Positions 16,626 through 29,437 of a DNA stretch of 64,000 bases are shown piece after piece (position 1 is the first letter of the stretch; each line of letters begins with the position of its first letter). Under the pieces are notes generated by a model. The model was not told the DNA's origin and did no database searches. It worked only from the letters and a program-made list of their open reading frames with translations. Source of the DNA: Acidobacteriota bacterium (GTDB lineage: Bacteria > Acidobacteriota > Blastocatellia > RBC074); contig JADJXM010000004.1 of assembly GCA_016715865.1 (NCBI GenBank), positions 476,779 through 540,778 of the forward strand. The letters run 5' to 3'. The translations under genes and the position numbers were made by a program.

Positions 16626-19382
16626 TCATTCACGTTCGACAGCGAAGAGACGCCACTCACCGAGATCGTTATCCAGCAAGCGGGCTCCGCGCTCGGAGAA
16701 CTTGAGCCCTGAGCCGGCGACCAGATCCTTGACGGTACTCGATACCAGGACCTCTCCTTTTTCCGCCTGAAATGCCATCTGACCGGCGATATCGACGGCG
16801 ACGCCTCTGACGCGATCGCCGAGCACATCGCATTCTCCGGTATGCAATCCGGTCTTCAATCCGACGCCGAGCCGTGCAGCGCCGTCAATGATGGCGCCGG
16901 CCGCACGGATGGCGCGAGCCGGTCCGTCAAAGGTCGCCATCAGGTGATCGCCTGCCACTTCAATCACCTTCCCTTTGAATAATTCGACCTCTTTTCGGAC
17001 GAATGAATGATGCAGCTCCAGGAGATCGAGCCATCGATGCGTGGAAAGAGAATGATCGCCGGAATCACTGGATGACCCATCGACACGGGAGACAAGGACG
17101 GTCGCCAGCACCCGATCTATCTCCGGCGAATGGCTGGTTCCCGTCAGAAACTGTTCGATCTCGTCAAGTATCGCGTCCTGATCGCCGACGAAAGGCAGGT
17201 GATCCTCACCCGGCAGTTCAACGAACTTCGAACCGGGAATGTTTTCAGCCAGGTAGCGGCCCTCCTCAACTTTAAGGCACATATCACCCGTGCGATGAAT
17301 GATGAGCGATGGAACGCGAACACTGGGCAGAACGTGGCGAATGTCGATCTCGGTGTTCATTTTGGTCAGCGCGAGGGCGGCGCCGGGACTGGCTCCGTGG
17401 CGCAGGTAGGCCGCCCACCAGTCGCAGAACTGTTTATCGCCGATCATGCTCGGAGCCCTCTCTTCAAGTCCGACCGGACCGCCCCAGTGCGTCCGAATCT
17501 CGTCGAAAAATCGTTCACGATCTTCCTCGTCGGGTCCCCACGGGTAGCCGTCGCCCTTCAAACGGCGCGCATAACTGCCGATCATGACAAGCGCAATCGT
17601 CTTTTCAGGATAGGTCGCGGCGAAGAGGCTGCACATCGGGCCGCCTTCCGAAACCCCGCACAATACGGCGCGTTTGGACCCGACAGCATCCAGGACCGCG
17701 CGAACATCGTCCATGCGCTGCTCGAGCGTCGGCAATTGATCGAGCGGGACACTGTCAGAAAGCCCCGTTCCACGTTTATCGAACAAAATGACTCGGGAGA
17801 AGGTTGCCAACCGCCTGAGAAATCTCGCAAACGACGGTTCGCCCCAGAAATATTCGAGATGCGAAACCCAGCCCATCACAAAGACCAGGTCGAGTGGAGC
17901 ATCACCGATCACCTGATATGCGATGTTGACCTCACCGCTGCGGGCATAATGGACTTCCGGCACCTGAAATCCCGCATCGGCGACTTCAAGCAGCCGGGAT
18001 CCGGCAGCGGCGGCGCCCGAGTCATCCGAGATAATTTTCCAGGCGCCTCCGAGGCGCGACCTGATCTCAATCTCCTGCTGGACGGCTTTCAGATCGAGCT
18101 GGAGGTCCTTCGCGGTCTGATACCGCAGCTCGCGGTCCTTTTTGAGACTCTTCGCGACGATGCGCTCCAGCTCGTGCGGAATTTCGGGAACCGCCGCCGA
18201 GAGACGCGCGGGATCTCGATCGAGAATCGAGACGATGACATCGCTCGACGTCGCACCCTGAAACGGAATCAGGCCGGTCAACATTTCGTAGATCAGAACG
18301 CCAAGGCTGAAGAGGTCGCTCCGCTCGTCTACTTCGACTCCACGAGCCTGTTCGGGTGACATGTATTTGACGGTCCCGAGAACAATGCCCGGATCGGTCG
18401 TCACATGGGAAAATCCGGAAATCGACAGGTTTTCAGCCTGATCTGTTATCTTCGCGAGTCCGAAATCGAGGACCTTGACATAACCGTCCGGCCGCAACAT
18501 TACGTTCTCCGGCTTGATATCCCGATGAACAATTCCGGCAGCGTGGGCGGCCGCCAGTGCTCCCGCAATCTGGACGGCGACATTGATCGTCGCAGGAATC
18601 GACATCCGCGCTCGCGCCATGTGGCGTCGAAGCGTATTCCCTTCGATATATTCCGTCGAAATGAAATGAATGGTTCCGGCCTTGCCGACTTCATGAATCG
18701 TGATGATGTTTGGATGGTTGAGCGCGCTCGCGGCCCGGGCTTCACGAAGAAACCTCTTCAGCCACAGCGCGTTGTCGGTGAACTGCTCCGAGAGCAACTT
18801 GAGCGCCACTTTGCGATCAAGTTGCGAATCCCTGGCCAGGTAGACTTCACCCATGCCCCCGACTCCGAGCCGGGAAATAATCTCGTACCGGCCCAGGCGT
18901 GTCCCGGGTTTGATCTCCGGCGGCCTCACAACCGGCCCTGAAATGGTCAGGAGCTGCGTCTCGATATTCCCCTGATTTGTATCGATCGACTGGGATCGGT
19001 CTTCCAAAGCCGGAAGCTGGTCCGTTTTGAAACTGATTTCGGATGGCTCGACGCGGATCTTCGTCACCTTGACTGCAAATCGGTAACCGCGTTTGGGCAC
19101 GGTTTCGATGAACTGCCCACCGTCATCCTTCTCTCCAAGCACCTTTCGAAGCATCGATATATGCTGGGCCAGATTCCCCTCTTCGACGAAGATATCCGGC
19201 CAGACGCGGTTCATCAGCTCATCCTTCGATACGACATGCCGGTTATTCTCGACCAGCACAAGCAGTGTATCCATCGCTTTTGGCGTCAACGAGAGGATCT
19301 CGTCACCACGCATGAGCACCTGCTCTGCCGGATCGAGCCGGAACGGACCGAATTCGAAGATGTATCTTGATTGACCGGGCAT
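16626..19382 (-). CDS. Winged-helix / Ser-Thr kinase / alpha-beta hydrolase / cyclase-like fusion
   Basis: A 918-residue predicted signalling protein. Residues 1-106 are an OmpR/CadC-type winged helix ending KRGYRFAVKV. Residues 160-440 are a Hanks-type kinase with Gly loop 171-180, K195, HRDIKPEN (286-293), DFG (306-308) and SPEQARG, so it should be active. Residues 475-735 are an alpha/beta hydrolase with elbow GVSEGG (S578), D700 and H728. Residues 755-918 match class III cyclases, but the usual FTDIVGST reads VSRVDGSS (first metal Asp lost) and the Asn/Arg pair becomes D864/Q868; only D812 remains. The cyclase part is therefore probably inactive. No membrane helix is seen. Confidence 0.9.
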   Translation of the reverse strand: MPGQSRYIFEFGPFRLDPAEQVLMRGDEILSLTPKAMDTLLVLVENNRHVVSKDELMNRVWPDIFVEEGNLAQHISMLRKVLGEKDDGGQFIETVPKRGYRFAVKVTKIRVEPSEISFKTDQLPALEDRSQSIDTNQGNIETQLLTISGPVVRPPEIKPGTRLGRYEIISRLGVGGMGEVYLARDSQLDRKVALKLLSEQFTDNALWLKRFLREARAASALNHPNIITIHEVGKAGTIHFISTEYIEGNTLRRHMARARMSIPATINVAVQIAGALAAAHAAGIVHRDIKPENVMLRPDGYVKVLDFGLAKITDQAENLSISGFSHVTTDPGIVLGTVKYMSPEQARGVEVDERSDLFSLGVLIYEMLTGLIPFQGATSSDVIVSILDRDPARLSAAVPEIPHELERIVAKSLKKDRELRYQTAKDLQLDLKAVQQEIEIRSRLGGAWKIISDDSGAAAAGSRLLEVADAGFQVPEVHYARSGEVNIAYQVIGDAPLDLVFVMGWVSHLEYFWGEPSFARFLRRLATFSRVILFDKRGTGLSDSVPLDQLPTLEQRMDDVRAVLDAVGSKRAVLCGVSEGGPMCSLFAATYPEKTIALVMIGSYARRLKGDGYPWGPDEEDRERFFDEIRTHWGGPVGLEERAPSMIGDKQFCDWWAAYLRHGASPGAALALTKMNTEIDIRHVLPSVRVPSLIIHRTGDMCLKVEEGRYLAENIPGSKFVELPGEDHLPFVGDQDAILDEIEQFLTGTSHSPEIDRVLATVLVSRVDGSSSDSGDHSLSTHRWLDLLELHHSFVRKEVELFKGKVIEVAGDHLMATFDGPARAIRAAGAIIDGAARLGVGLKTGLHTGECDVLGDRVRGVAVDIAGQMAFQAEKGEVLVSSTVKDLVAGSGLKFSERGARLLDNDLGEWRLFAVERE

Positions 19383-19576
19383 AAATCTATCCAGAACTCA
19401 TTCAGAAAATTTCAGGATGCTCTGTAGATTTCATTTCCCACATTTGAATATGCAATCTAATCTAATGAAGCGGGTTCTGAACTATTCTATATGAACACTG
19501 GGCGGAATATCCATAACTGCCCTGTAACCTGATTTTCAATGGTTTGAAACGCCAAGGCGGCCAGGGAGATTACCTG

Positions 19577-20101
19577 ATGATACCGGAAAGCCATCCAGGC
19601 AAGCTTCAACAATTCCTGCAGAAGATCCCTGCCTCGAAAGCCGGCTCTGCTATCTTTTCACGGACGCTGCATTATTTTGACCGGCGTTTGATGAAGGCGA
19701 CAAAGGGCAGAGTTTCGCTGCCGGGGTTGCTGGCAGGCATACCCGTCGTGACGGTGACGACCAGGGGCGCAAAAAGCGGCCAGCCCAGAACCGTGCCGCT
19801 GGTCGCTTTCGCCGACGGTGAGAAGGTCATCCTCATCGCTTCGAACTGGGGCCAGCAGCACCATCCTGCCTGGTATCTGAACCTTCGCGCTGATCCGCGG
19901 GCGACCATTTCTGTCAATGGCAAGGAAGGCCGCTACATCGCCAGAGAGGCCGGTGATGATGATCGCAGGAAATATTGGGAGATGGCCGATGATCTCTATT
20001 TCGGCTTCAGACTTTACCGTCAGCGCGCCGGCGATCGAAAAATTCCGATCATGATTTTAGAATCGGTCCCCCCGGAAACACCGAGCTCCGGTTCGGCATG
20101 A
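19577..20101 (+). CDS. Deazaflavin-dependent nitroreductase family protein
   Basis: A 174-residue protein of the Ddn/FDOR split-barrel family, members of which bind F420 or other flavins. The core is clear: IPVVTVTTRGAKSGQPRTVPL, ILIASNWGQQHHPAWYLNL and DPRATISVNGKEGRYIARE. The cofactor cannot be assigned. The ATG at 19577 has GGGAG 8 bases upstream; an in-frame TTG at 19544 has none. The last codons (Pro-Ser-Ser-Gly-Ser-Ala) and the TGA lie inside the left arm of an inverted repeat, so the repeat has set the gene's end. Confidence 0.88.
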   Translation: MIPESHPGKLQQFLQKIPASKAGSAIFSRTLHYFDRRLMKATKGRVSLPGLLAGIPVVTVTTRGAKSGQPRTVPLVAFADGEKVILIASNWGQQHHPAWYLNLRADPRATISVNGKEGRYIAREAGDDDRRKYWEMADDLYFGFRLYRQRAGDRKIPIMILESVPPETPSSGSA

Positions 20102-20158
20102 GCTTAAGACATGGAACTTTGGGCGAAGCTCATGCCGAGCCGGAGCTCGGCGTTCCCG
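20072..20158. repeat. Inverted repeat forming the end of the nitroreductase gene
   Basis: The best-paired arms, 20081-20105 and 20126-20150, match over 25 bases with one mismatch and begin CCGAGCTCCGG; weaker pairing extends outward to about 20072 and 20158. The loop is 20 bases. It sits between two convergent genes and is not followed by a T-run. Confidence 0.9.
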
Positions 20159-20165
20159 GCAGGAT

Positions 20166-21983
20166 TTACTTGAGTTCGGCCACGGTCTTCAATCGCGCGG
20201 CTTCGAATTCATCACCCTTCTTCCATTTCTGGGGTTCATCCGTATTCGCGATGCGCAGGCCGATCAGGAATCCCAGTCTGGCCTGCTGGACCATGCCGCT
20301 GAAGTCCCAGTTCGGGCGATACTCATCCGTGGGCTGGTGATAGCGGTGTTCACGGTAATCCTGGGTCTTCTCTTCGATCCATTTCTCGGAATGCCCGACG
20401 AATTTCGAACCCGGTTCGAAATTGACTGCCGGGACGCCGGCTTTGGCGAAGGGAAAATGATCGGAGCGATAGAAGTAACCCTGTTCGGGATGCGCATCGC
20501 CGGAGATGGTCAGATTGTTCTCTTTGGCGACCGCCTCGATGATCGGGCCAAGCGTCGAACGCTCAGCGCCCAGCGGAGTGATATCGGTAGTCAGGCCAAG
20601 AGTGTTCATCGAATCGATATTGATATTGGCCTGTGTTTTGGCGAGCGGTACGAGCGGATTGCGGACATAATATTCGGCGCCGAGCAGTCCCTGTTCCTCG
20701 GCCGTCGTGGCGATGAAGAGGATCGATCGTTTCGGTTTGAGGTTGAGCGCCTGGAAGGCTCTGGCGATCGCGATCATCCCGGAGATGCCGGTGGCATTGT
20801 CGGTCGCGCCATTGTAGATATTGTCGCCCGGCTGGTCGGGCCTTATGCCCAGATGGTCCCAGTGGCCCGAGTAGATGACGAATTCGTTCTTGAGCGCCGG
20901 ATCGATGCCGCGAAGAATGCCGGCGACGTTGGGCGAGATGAGCCGCTGCACCTGTGTGCGTAAAGTCATATTCACTTTGGCATTGATCGCCACCGGGCGG
21001 AAGGCCCGTGTCGAAGCCGCCTGGCGCAACTGATCCAGATTCTGACCACCCATCTGAGCGATTTTACGCGCAGTCTCATCGGTAACCCACGATTTCAACT
21101 GGAGAGTCGGAGTTTTTCCTTCGGGCAGCAGACCAAACCTCTCTCCACCCCATGAATTGCGCACGACGCTCCAGCCGTACCCGGCGGTCTCATTCGTGTG
21201 AATCAAAATCACGCCCGCCGCGCCTCTTCGTGCGGCCTCTTCATATTTATATGTCCACCGGCCGTAGTAGGTCAGTGCTTTTCCGGCGAACAGTTCGGGC
21301 TCGGCGGCAGTCGCGGGCGGCTCATTGACCATCATCATGACGACTTTGCCGCGCACGTCCTGCCCCTTGTAATCGTCCCATTTCAGCTCAGGCGCGCTGA
21401 TCCCGTACCCAACGAAGACCACGTCTCCGCTGACAGGAATTTCAGTCTGTTCAAGATCGGTGCCGCCGACGAATTCATCGCCGAACCTGAATTCAGCATC
21501 TCCGCCGTTTGTCTTGATGGTTAAACGCGACGATGGATCGGTTCTCGATCCGATCATCTGTACCTGCTGGAAATAGGTCCGATCGGCGGTGGCCGGTTCA
21601 AGCCCCAGCGCCTCGAACTGCGCGGCAATGTATCTGGCGGCCAGTTGCCCGCCGCGCGATCCGGGCCCGCGGCCTTCGAGCATGTCGTCGGCCAGAAACT
21701 TGATGTGCGCACGCAGCGTGTTCTCATCGATCCGATTGGCCGCCTGATCGATATCACCGGCTTCGCCAGGCAATCCCTTGTTCTCGGACATGACTTTGTC
21801 GAAGGACGGTTTCTTCGGCGTGACGGCTTTCTTCCGGGCCGTCCGCCGGCGAGTCGTTCTCCTGAGGGGCTTCTTCTTTTTGCTCTGCGCAAAGGCGATC
21901 TGATAAGTGTCAATAATCGGCGCCGTCAAACCAAGGCAAAGAGCCAGGACGATCAGGCGCACGAGGCATCGATATCTTTTCAT
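20166..21983 (-). CDS. Secreted M28-family zinc aminopeptidase
   Basis: A 605-residue exported peptidase. It begins with a Sec signal peptide (LIVLALCLGLTAPIIDTYQIAFA) and then a very basic linker rich in Lys and Arg. A PA (protease-associated) insert lies in the middle (around YGRWTYKYEEAARRGAAGVILIH). The M28 zinc and catalytic residues are in YSGHWDHLGI, GATDNATGISG, TAEEQGLLGAEYY, NIDSMN and RSDHFPFAKAG. It probably trims peptides in the periplasm or outside. It is divergent from glpD across an inverted repeat. Confidence 0.92.
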   Translation of the reverse strand: MKRYRCLVRLIVLALCLGLTAPIIDTYQIAFAQSKKKKPLRRTTRRRTARKKAVTPKKPSFDKVMSENKGLPGEAGDIDQAANRIDENTLRAHIKFLADDMLEGRGPGSRGGQLAARYIAAQFEALGLEPATADRTYFQQVQMIGSRTDPSSRLTIKTNGGDAEFRFGDEFVGGTDLEQTEIPVSGDVVFVGYGISAPELKWDDYKGQDVRGKVVMMMVNEPPATAAEPELFAGKALTYYGRWTYKYEEAARRGAAGVILIHTNETAGYGWSVVRNSWGGERFGLLPEGKTPTLQLKSWVTDETARKIAQMGGQNLDQLRQAASTRAFRPVAINAKVNMTLRTQVQRLISPNVAGILRGIDPALKNEFVIYSGHWDHLGIRPDQPGDNIYNGATDNATGISGMIAIARAFQALNLKPKRSILFIATTAEEQGLLGAEYYVRNPLVPLAKTQANINIDSMNTLGLTTDITPLGAERSTLGPIIEAVAKENNLTISGDAHPEQGYFYRSDHFPFAKAGVPAVNFEPGSKFVGHSEKWIEEKTQDYREHRYHQPTDEYRPNWDFSGMVQQARLGFLIGLRIANTDEPQKWKKGDEFEAARLKTVAELK

Positions 21984-22032
21984 AAATTAATGTCTACCTG
22001 ACGATGACGATAAAATCAAGCCCCGGCAAAGT

Positions 22033-22139
22033 GCATGGAGTACCGCCTTGAGGCGGGTTTTGCTTGACGTTGGTGATATTGTAAATTCGAAAAAAGGTGT
22101 AAGACCTGAAATAACCCGTCTGAAGACGGTACTCCATGC
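22033..22139. repeat. Inverted repeat with GCATGGAGTACCG arms
   Basis: Arms of 27 bases at 22033-22059 and 22113-22139 match in their outer 13 and inner 6 bases, with a variable middle (CGCCTTGAGGCGG against CGTCTGAAGACGG; each can fold on itself). The spacer is 53 bases. The right arm contains an ATG (22136) in frame with glpD. Confidence 0.85.
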
Positions 22140-22147
22140 TGAAGATT

Positions 22148-23821
22148 ATGAACCAATTTTCCATTGAATCGCGAAAAACAGCATATCGCAGATTTTCGAG
22201 CGAAGAGTTCGACCTGCTGGTCATCGGCGGAGGAATCACCGGGGCCGGCATCGCGCTTGACGCCACTGCACGGGGACTGAAGACCGCCCTCATTGAAAAG
22301 CGCGATTTTGCGGCCGGGACATCGAGCCGTTCGACCAAGCTCATTCACGGGGGGCTGCGTTACCTCGAAAACCTCGAATTCGGACTGGTTCGCGAAGGTC
22401 TCAAGGAGCGGTCGATACTCTCGCGAACGGCTCCCCATCTGGCCGAGCCGTTCCCGTTTCTGATTCCGATCTACAGCGACAAGCGCAGGAATTACGATCA
22501 CCCGTTGAAGATGCGCGCCGGCCTGATTCTTTACGATCTGCTTGCCGGAAAGTATCGATTCGGCAGGCATCGCCGGCTGAGCCGCGAGGAGGCACTCGAG
22601 TTCGCGCCTCAACTTGAACAGACGGGTCTGCGCGGGGCCTTTCTTTATTACGACGGACTGACCAACGATTCGCGGCTTGTGATCGAAGTCATCAAGGCCG
22701 CCCACGACCTCGGAGCGGCGATCGCCAACTACACCGAAGCCATCGGATTTATGAAGCGCGCGGACGGTCAGATCGGCGGCGCCAGAGCGCACGACCTGAT
22801 GACCGGAGCAGAAGCCGAAATACGCTCTCGTATCACGATCAACGCGACCGGAGTCTGGGTTAACGATGTAGCACGTTTGGATGACGGCGATGATAGAACG
22901 CTCACGAAATCGATCCGCCCGTCCAAGGGGATACACCTGACAGTTTCGGCTGACAGGTTGAAGGTCTGCGGATCGTGGCTCATCCCGTCGCTCGACGGGC
23001 ACCGCTTCTACTTCGTCGTTCCGTGGGAGGGACGCGTCAACATCGGTACGACCGATACCGACTACGACGGATCGAAAGACTCTCCGCGCGCCGAAGCCGG
23101 TGAAGTAGCTGAAATCCTCGATGCGATCAACTCGTACTTCCCGGCCGCGCAGCTCGGTCAGGAGGACGTCATTTCGAGCTGGGCCGGACTGCGCCCGCTC
23201 ATCTCGGAAGCAAACGCGTCAAATACCTCGGGACTTTCGCGAAAAGACGAGATCTTCGAGAGCGACGACGGGCTGATCTCGATCTCCGGCGGCAAGCTGA
23301 CGACCTACCGGCTCATGGCAGAACAGGCCGTCGATCTGGCAGCGCGCACTCTGAAACAGCGATTCAATATCACGGCGACCGATGCGGGCACCGAGGATTT
23401 ACCCGTCAGCGGAGGTATCCACACGCGATCCGATCTCGAGGATTTCGCCCTCATCCTGGCCGAAAATAAAAAGCTGAATCCCGAAACTGCGCGCCATCTT
23501 GTCTTCAGCTACGGTTCGAACCATCAGCAGATTGTCGAATTGATGCGCGGGGACGAGTCGCTGAGAGAACCTTTGATCGAAGGGCTGCCGGTCCTGCGCG
23601 CTGAAGTGGTTTACGCCGTCAGGTACGAAGCCGCGCTCACACCGGCCGACGTGCTGACGCGGAGGACCCGGCTTACTCTGATCGCGGGAAGCGCATCGCT
23701 CGGATGCCTCGATACGGTCGCGGATCTCATGGCAAAAGAGTTGGACTGGAACAATGACGAGAAGAGACGACAGATCTCGGATTTTCGCGCCGAATTCGAG
23801 GCAGAGTACACTGTAATCTAG
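22148..23821 (+). CDS. glpD: Aerobic glycerol-3-phosphate dehydrogenase
   Basis: An FAD enzyme that oxidises glycerol 3-phosphate to dihydroxyacetone phosphate and passes electrons to the quinone pool. The dinucleotide fold is [19 protein letters not shown], followed by the family block [17 protein letters not shown] and, later, [23 protein letters not shown] and [16 protein letters not shown]; a C-terminal DAO domain completes 557 residues. The ATG at 22148 is preferred because the ATG at 22136 lies inside a repeat arm; both are in frame and neither has a strong ribosome site. A T-run follows the stop. Confidence 0.93.
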   Translation: MNQFSIESRKTAYRRFSSEEFDLLVIGGGITGAGIALDATARGLKTALIEKRDFAAGTSSRSTKLIHGGLRYLENLEFGLVREGLKERSILSRTAPHLAEPFPFLIPIYSDKRRNYDHPLKMRAGLILYDLLAGKYRFGRHRRLSREEALEFAPQLEQTGLRGAFLYYDGLTNDSRLVIEVIKAAHDLGAAIANYTEAIGFMKRADGQIGGARAHDLMTGAEAEIRSRITINATGVWVNDVARLDDGDDRTLTKSIRPSKGIHLTVSADRLKVCGSWLIPSLDGHRFYFVVPWEGRVNIGTTDTDYDGSKDSPRAEAGEVAEILDAINSYFPAAQLGQEDVISSWAGLRPLISEANASNTSGLSRKDEIFESDDGLISISGGKLTTYRLMAEQAVDLAARTLKQRFNITATDAGTEDLPVSGGIHTRSDLEDFALILAENKKLNPETARHLVFSYGSNHQQIVELMRGDESLREPLIEGLPVLRAEVVYAVRYEAALTPADVLTRRTRLTLIAGSASLGCLDTVADLMAKELDWNNDEKRRQISDFRAEFEAEYTVI

Positions 23822-23869
23822 TTTTTTTGTAACTGCTCAGCCTTTGAAGGCGAATATGGAGCGCGGGCC

Positions 23870-25327
23870 GGCGATACCGCGGCGAATTCAGGTCAGCAAA
23901 TAAAGCTCAGTTTCGAGAGCTTAACAAGCGGATTGACGGTTTCGCCAGAGGACGTCAGTCACCACAGATCGCGGAAACATGGTTGAGACGCGCCAGCACG
24001 GCGTGGGGTTTCGCGCCTACGTAACGCGCGGCGAAGACCTCCCTGTCGGACTGTTGCGAGATTGTTCCACGCCTGCCCGTTTGGTAGGTGGGTCTCGGTT
24101 GTGTCGAGCCGAGCCCCCCAGCGCACGCGGTTCGCTGTTCGTCAGGCCGGCGCGGTCAATCCTGGTAATGTCCGCGGCTGCGGGCAGGAGGGCGGCAAGT
24201 CGTCACCGCGAATTTGATTGCCTGCCCCGGGGGTCGGCGGCCCCAACTGCGTGCTAAATCTCCCGCCGACATTGAGCGTTGGTCCCAGTCGAAGTGAAAC
24301 AGAGGCCGCGAACCCGGCCGCGCGCGGCGCCGCCAGCTGCCAGCGGCGGACCGCACAGGCCGACCCCGCTCACCGGCGACGCGCGGTCACATAAGACAAC
24401 CAATTGCTCGGGACGGCAACACGTGCCTGCCAGCTTTGTTGAACGCGGGCAAGGCTCGCTGTCGGGCACAGGCGCGATCGTCGTCCGCGGTGCGTGATCA
24501 GTCGCGGCAAACTCACACAGGTTCGGTCAAAGAACATAACCCACCCAACTGCTTTTCCGAGTAACGCGCTCGGGGCAAAGCGAACCAGGGGGAGCCGGCG
24601 GGCTGGGTGCGCCAGACAGACCGTTTCAGCGGGCAATTGTGAACCAGACTGCCGCAGAGTGTGAGCAACCGCGGGGGGGCGCCGCTCGCAAAACGCCGTC
24701 AACAACTGCCGCCGCGCGCCGAGGCGGCGTCGTCAACGTCGCTCGCTTCGGCAACGGAAAACCACCCGACCGGAACGCCCAACCCACCCGGCTGAGCCGC
24801 CAACACCACCGGCGCACCTACCAGCACATTGAGCGCATTGCGCACGTCCCCCGACATCCAGCGATTGGCGACGAAGGCCGCCATAACGTGAGTCGAACCG
24901 CGCGCCGCCCGCGCTGTTTGCCATCCGCCCCGGCACAACCCAACACGACGAGCCGCTCCAGCGCCGCCAACAACCAGACGTGCGAAAGCTCACACCGAGC
25001 GTCCACGGCGTCCCAGCGGCAAAACAACGTCCAACACCGCCGCGCATAGCATTCCGCCCCACTAAGACCGGCATACGGACCGGCACAGGCCAATCGCCAG
25101 GGCGCAGCCGCAGGTTGTCCGACGCTCGGAAACAAATCGGCAAAGTCTTCATCAAGGTAAACCGTGCCGAACTCATCTCGCAGCGCGAGCCAGCGATTCC
25201 AAAACTGGCCACGCGCCTGGTTTCCCCGGCACCGAACGCCGGGCTGAAGAGACAAAAACTCTCCTTTCAAAGAATTGGGGGAAAAAACAAGGATATAAAA
25301 AAAAGTTTAGAATTGCCCGGTATCGCC
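23870..25327 (-). mobile_element. Degenerate IS1182-type insertion sequence
   Basis: A 1458-base segment bounded by inverted ends GGCGATACC (23870-23878) and GGTATCGCC (25319-25327). The similarity continues inward (CGCGGCGAATTC against CGGGCAATTC). It contains only broken transposase frames on the minus strand. Its base composition and codon texture differ from the surrounding genes. IS1182-family elements elsewhere are often found in palindromic targets, matching this position. Confidence 0.75.
23975..25270 (-). pseudogene. Decayed IS1182-family transposase
   Basis: No full frame survives, but ordered fragments in shifting minus-strand frames follow the IS1182 transposase. Near 25190 is LALRDEFGTVYLDEDFADLF then GQPAAAPWRLA; near 24890 STHVMAAFVANRW and VRNALNVL; near 24510 LPRLITH and later YVTARR; near 24300 FHFDWDQR and PPGQAIKFAVTTCRPPARS; near 24090 RAGVEQ and FAARYVGAK. 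Their order and spacing match the N-terminus, middle and C-terminus of the family. Many frameshifts and substitutions show that the copy is old. The homology call comes from memory of the family, not a search. Confidence 0.75.
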
Positions 25328-25480
25328 CGGGGCCGCTTTGGTAAATCGCATTTGACACTATTGTAGGCGGCCGGGCCGCACCATGTTCGCCAAGGCTGAG
25401 CACACAACTACAAGAGGAAATAACTGTCCGGCATAATTGAGCGGAACGGCGAGAAAATGGCCGGCGTTAAACCCTCCTGA

Positions 25481-27007
<1,527 letters not shown>

Positions 27008-27010
27008 AAA

Positions 27011-28684
<1,674 letters not shown>

Positions 28685-28868
28685 CGAGACAATCCTTTCT
28701 ACGCGCCTGGTCTGCGCACTGCGTCCTGCATCAGAAGATGATCGTTGAAGAATATGATCGTTTAGTGATTAACTCGATTTTTATTGTAATTTCCGGAATC
28801 GGACTTGTCTAGCAGACATCTGGAATCCCCCGGCATCCCTGGCGTCCTTTGCGTTTAATTTCCTTTGT

Positions 28869-29333
28869 TTAAGGGTGCATTTCGCGCAGGGATCTGCGGA
28901 TGCGCTGTTGCAGTTTTTCGCCCATACCGGAAACGCTGTCGAGTCCTCCGCCTTCGACGAAGCGGGCAAAATCGGGCAGGTTTGTCAGGTGAAACTGATG
29001 GAAGAGAATCTGGAGTGTTTTGAGACCGATTCCGTCGACCCTGAGCAGGTCGAGGACCATTTCGGGAATCTCGCGCCTGACCTCATCCCAGAGCTTGAAG
29101 GATCCGGTCCGCAGCAGATCGGAGATCTTTTTGCTGATCGCTTCACCGATGCCGGGCAGCGCGCGCAAGCCCTCGAGACCTTCTCTTTCAAGCAGTTCGG
29201 CCAAAGGCACAACTGCATCCTCGATCGTCTCGGCAGCCGTTCGATACGATCGGACCTTGAAGGGGTTTTCGCCCCGCAGCTCGAGCAGATCGGCGAGACG
29301 ACGAAAAATTTCGGCGATCTCGGGATTAGTCAT
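28869..29333 (-). CDS. Helix-hairpin-helix protein like the N-terminus of PolX
   Basis: A 154-residue protein that matches only the N-terminal 8-kDa/HhH part of bacterial family X DNA polymerases. It has [36 protein letters not shown] start residues, then two HhH motifs ([15 protein letters not shown] and [16 protein letters not shown]) and a third ([16 protein letters not shown]). The polymerase palm and the PHP domain (about 400 residues) are absent, and the downstream sequence does not encode them. It should bind DNA without being a polymerase. The ATG at 29333 is chosen; the longer frame to 29381 is built from the heptamer repeat. Confidence 0.8.
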   Translation of the reverse strand: MTNPEIAEIFRRLADLLELRGENPFKVRSYRTAAETIEDAVVPLAELLEREGLEGLRALPGIGEAISKKISDLLRTGSFKLWDEVRREIPEMVLDLLRVDGIGLKTLQILFHQFHLTNLPDFARFVEGGGLDSVSGMGEKLQQRIRRSLREMHP

Positions 29334-29342
29334 GGGAAGGAT

Positions 29343-29437
<95 letters not shown>

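Larger units (their letters stand above)
23831..25412. repeat. Palindromic element interrupted by an insertion sequence
   Basis: The left flank (23831-23869, AACTGCTCAGCC ... GAATATGGAG ... GCGGGCC) and the right flank (25328 to about 25412, CGGGGCCGCTTTGGTAA ... GCGCACCATG-like arm ... GGCTGAGC) join into a palindrome like the intact copy at 46545-46647. The right flank carries GCATTTGAC, the reverse complement of GTCAAATGC in the spacer of the intact copy. Both outer ends read CTCAGCCTT as inverted repeats. Confidence 0.75.

Noticed and set aside
17130..18359. 409-codon plus-strand frame
   Set aside because: Antisense to the kinase/hydrolase fusion, whose domains are unambiguous.
24639..25049. 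Plus-strand 136-codon frame in the GC-rich gap
   Set aside because: Low-complexity composition; the minus strand carries ordered transposase fragments instead.
23870..25327. GC-rich gap as a structured non-coding RNA
   Set aside because: Transposase fragments and inverted IS ends explain it better.
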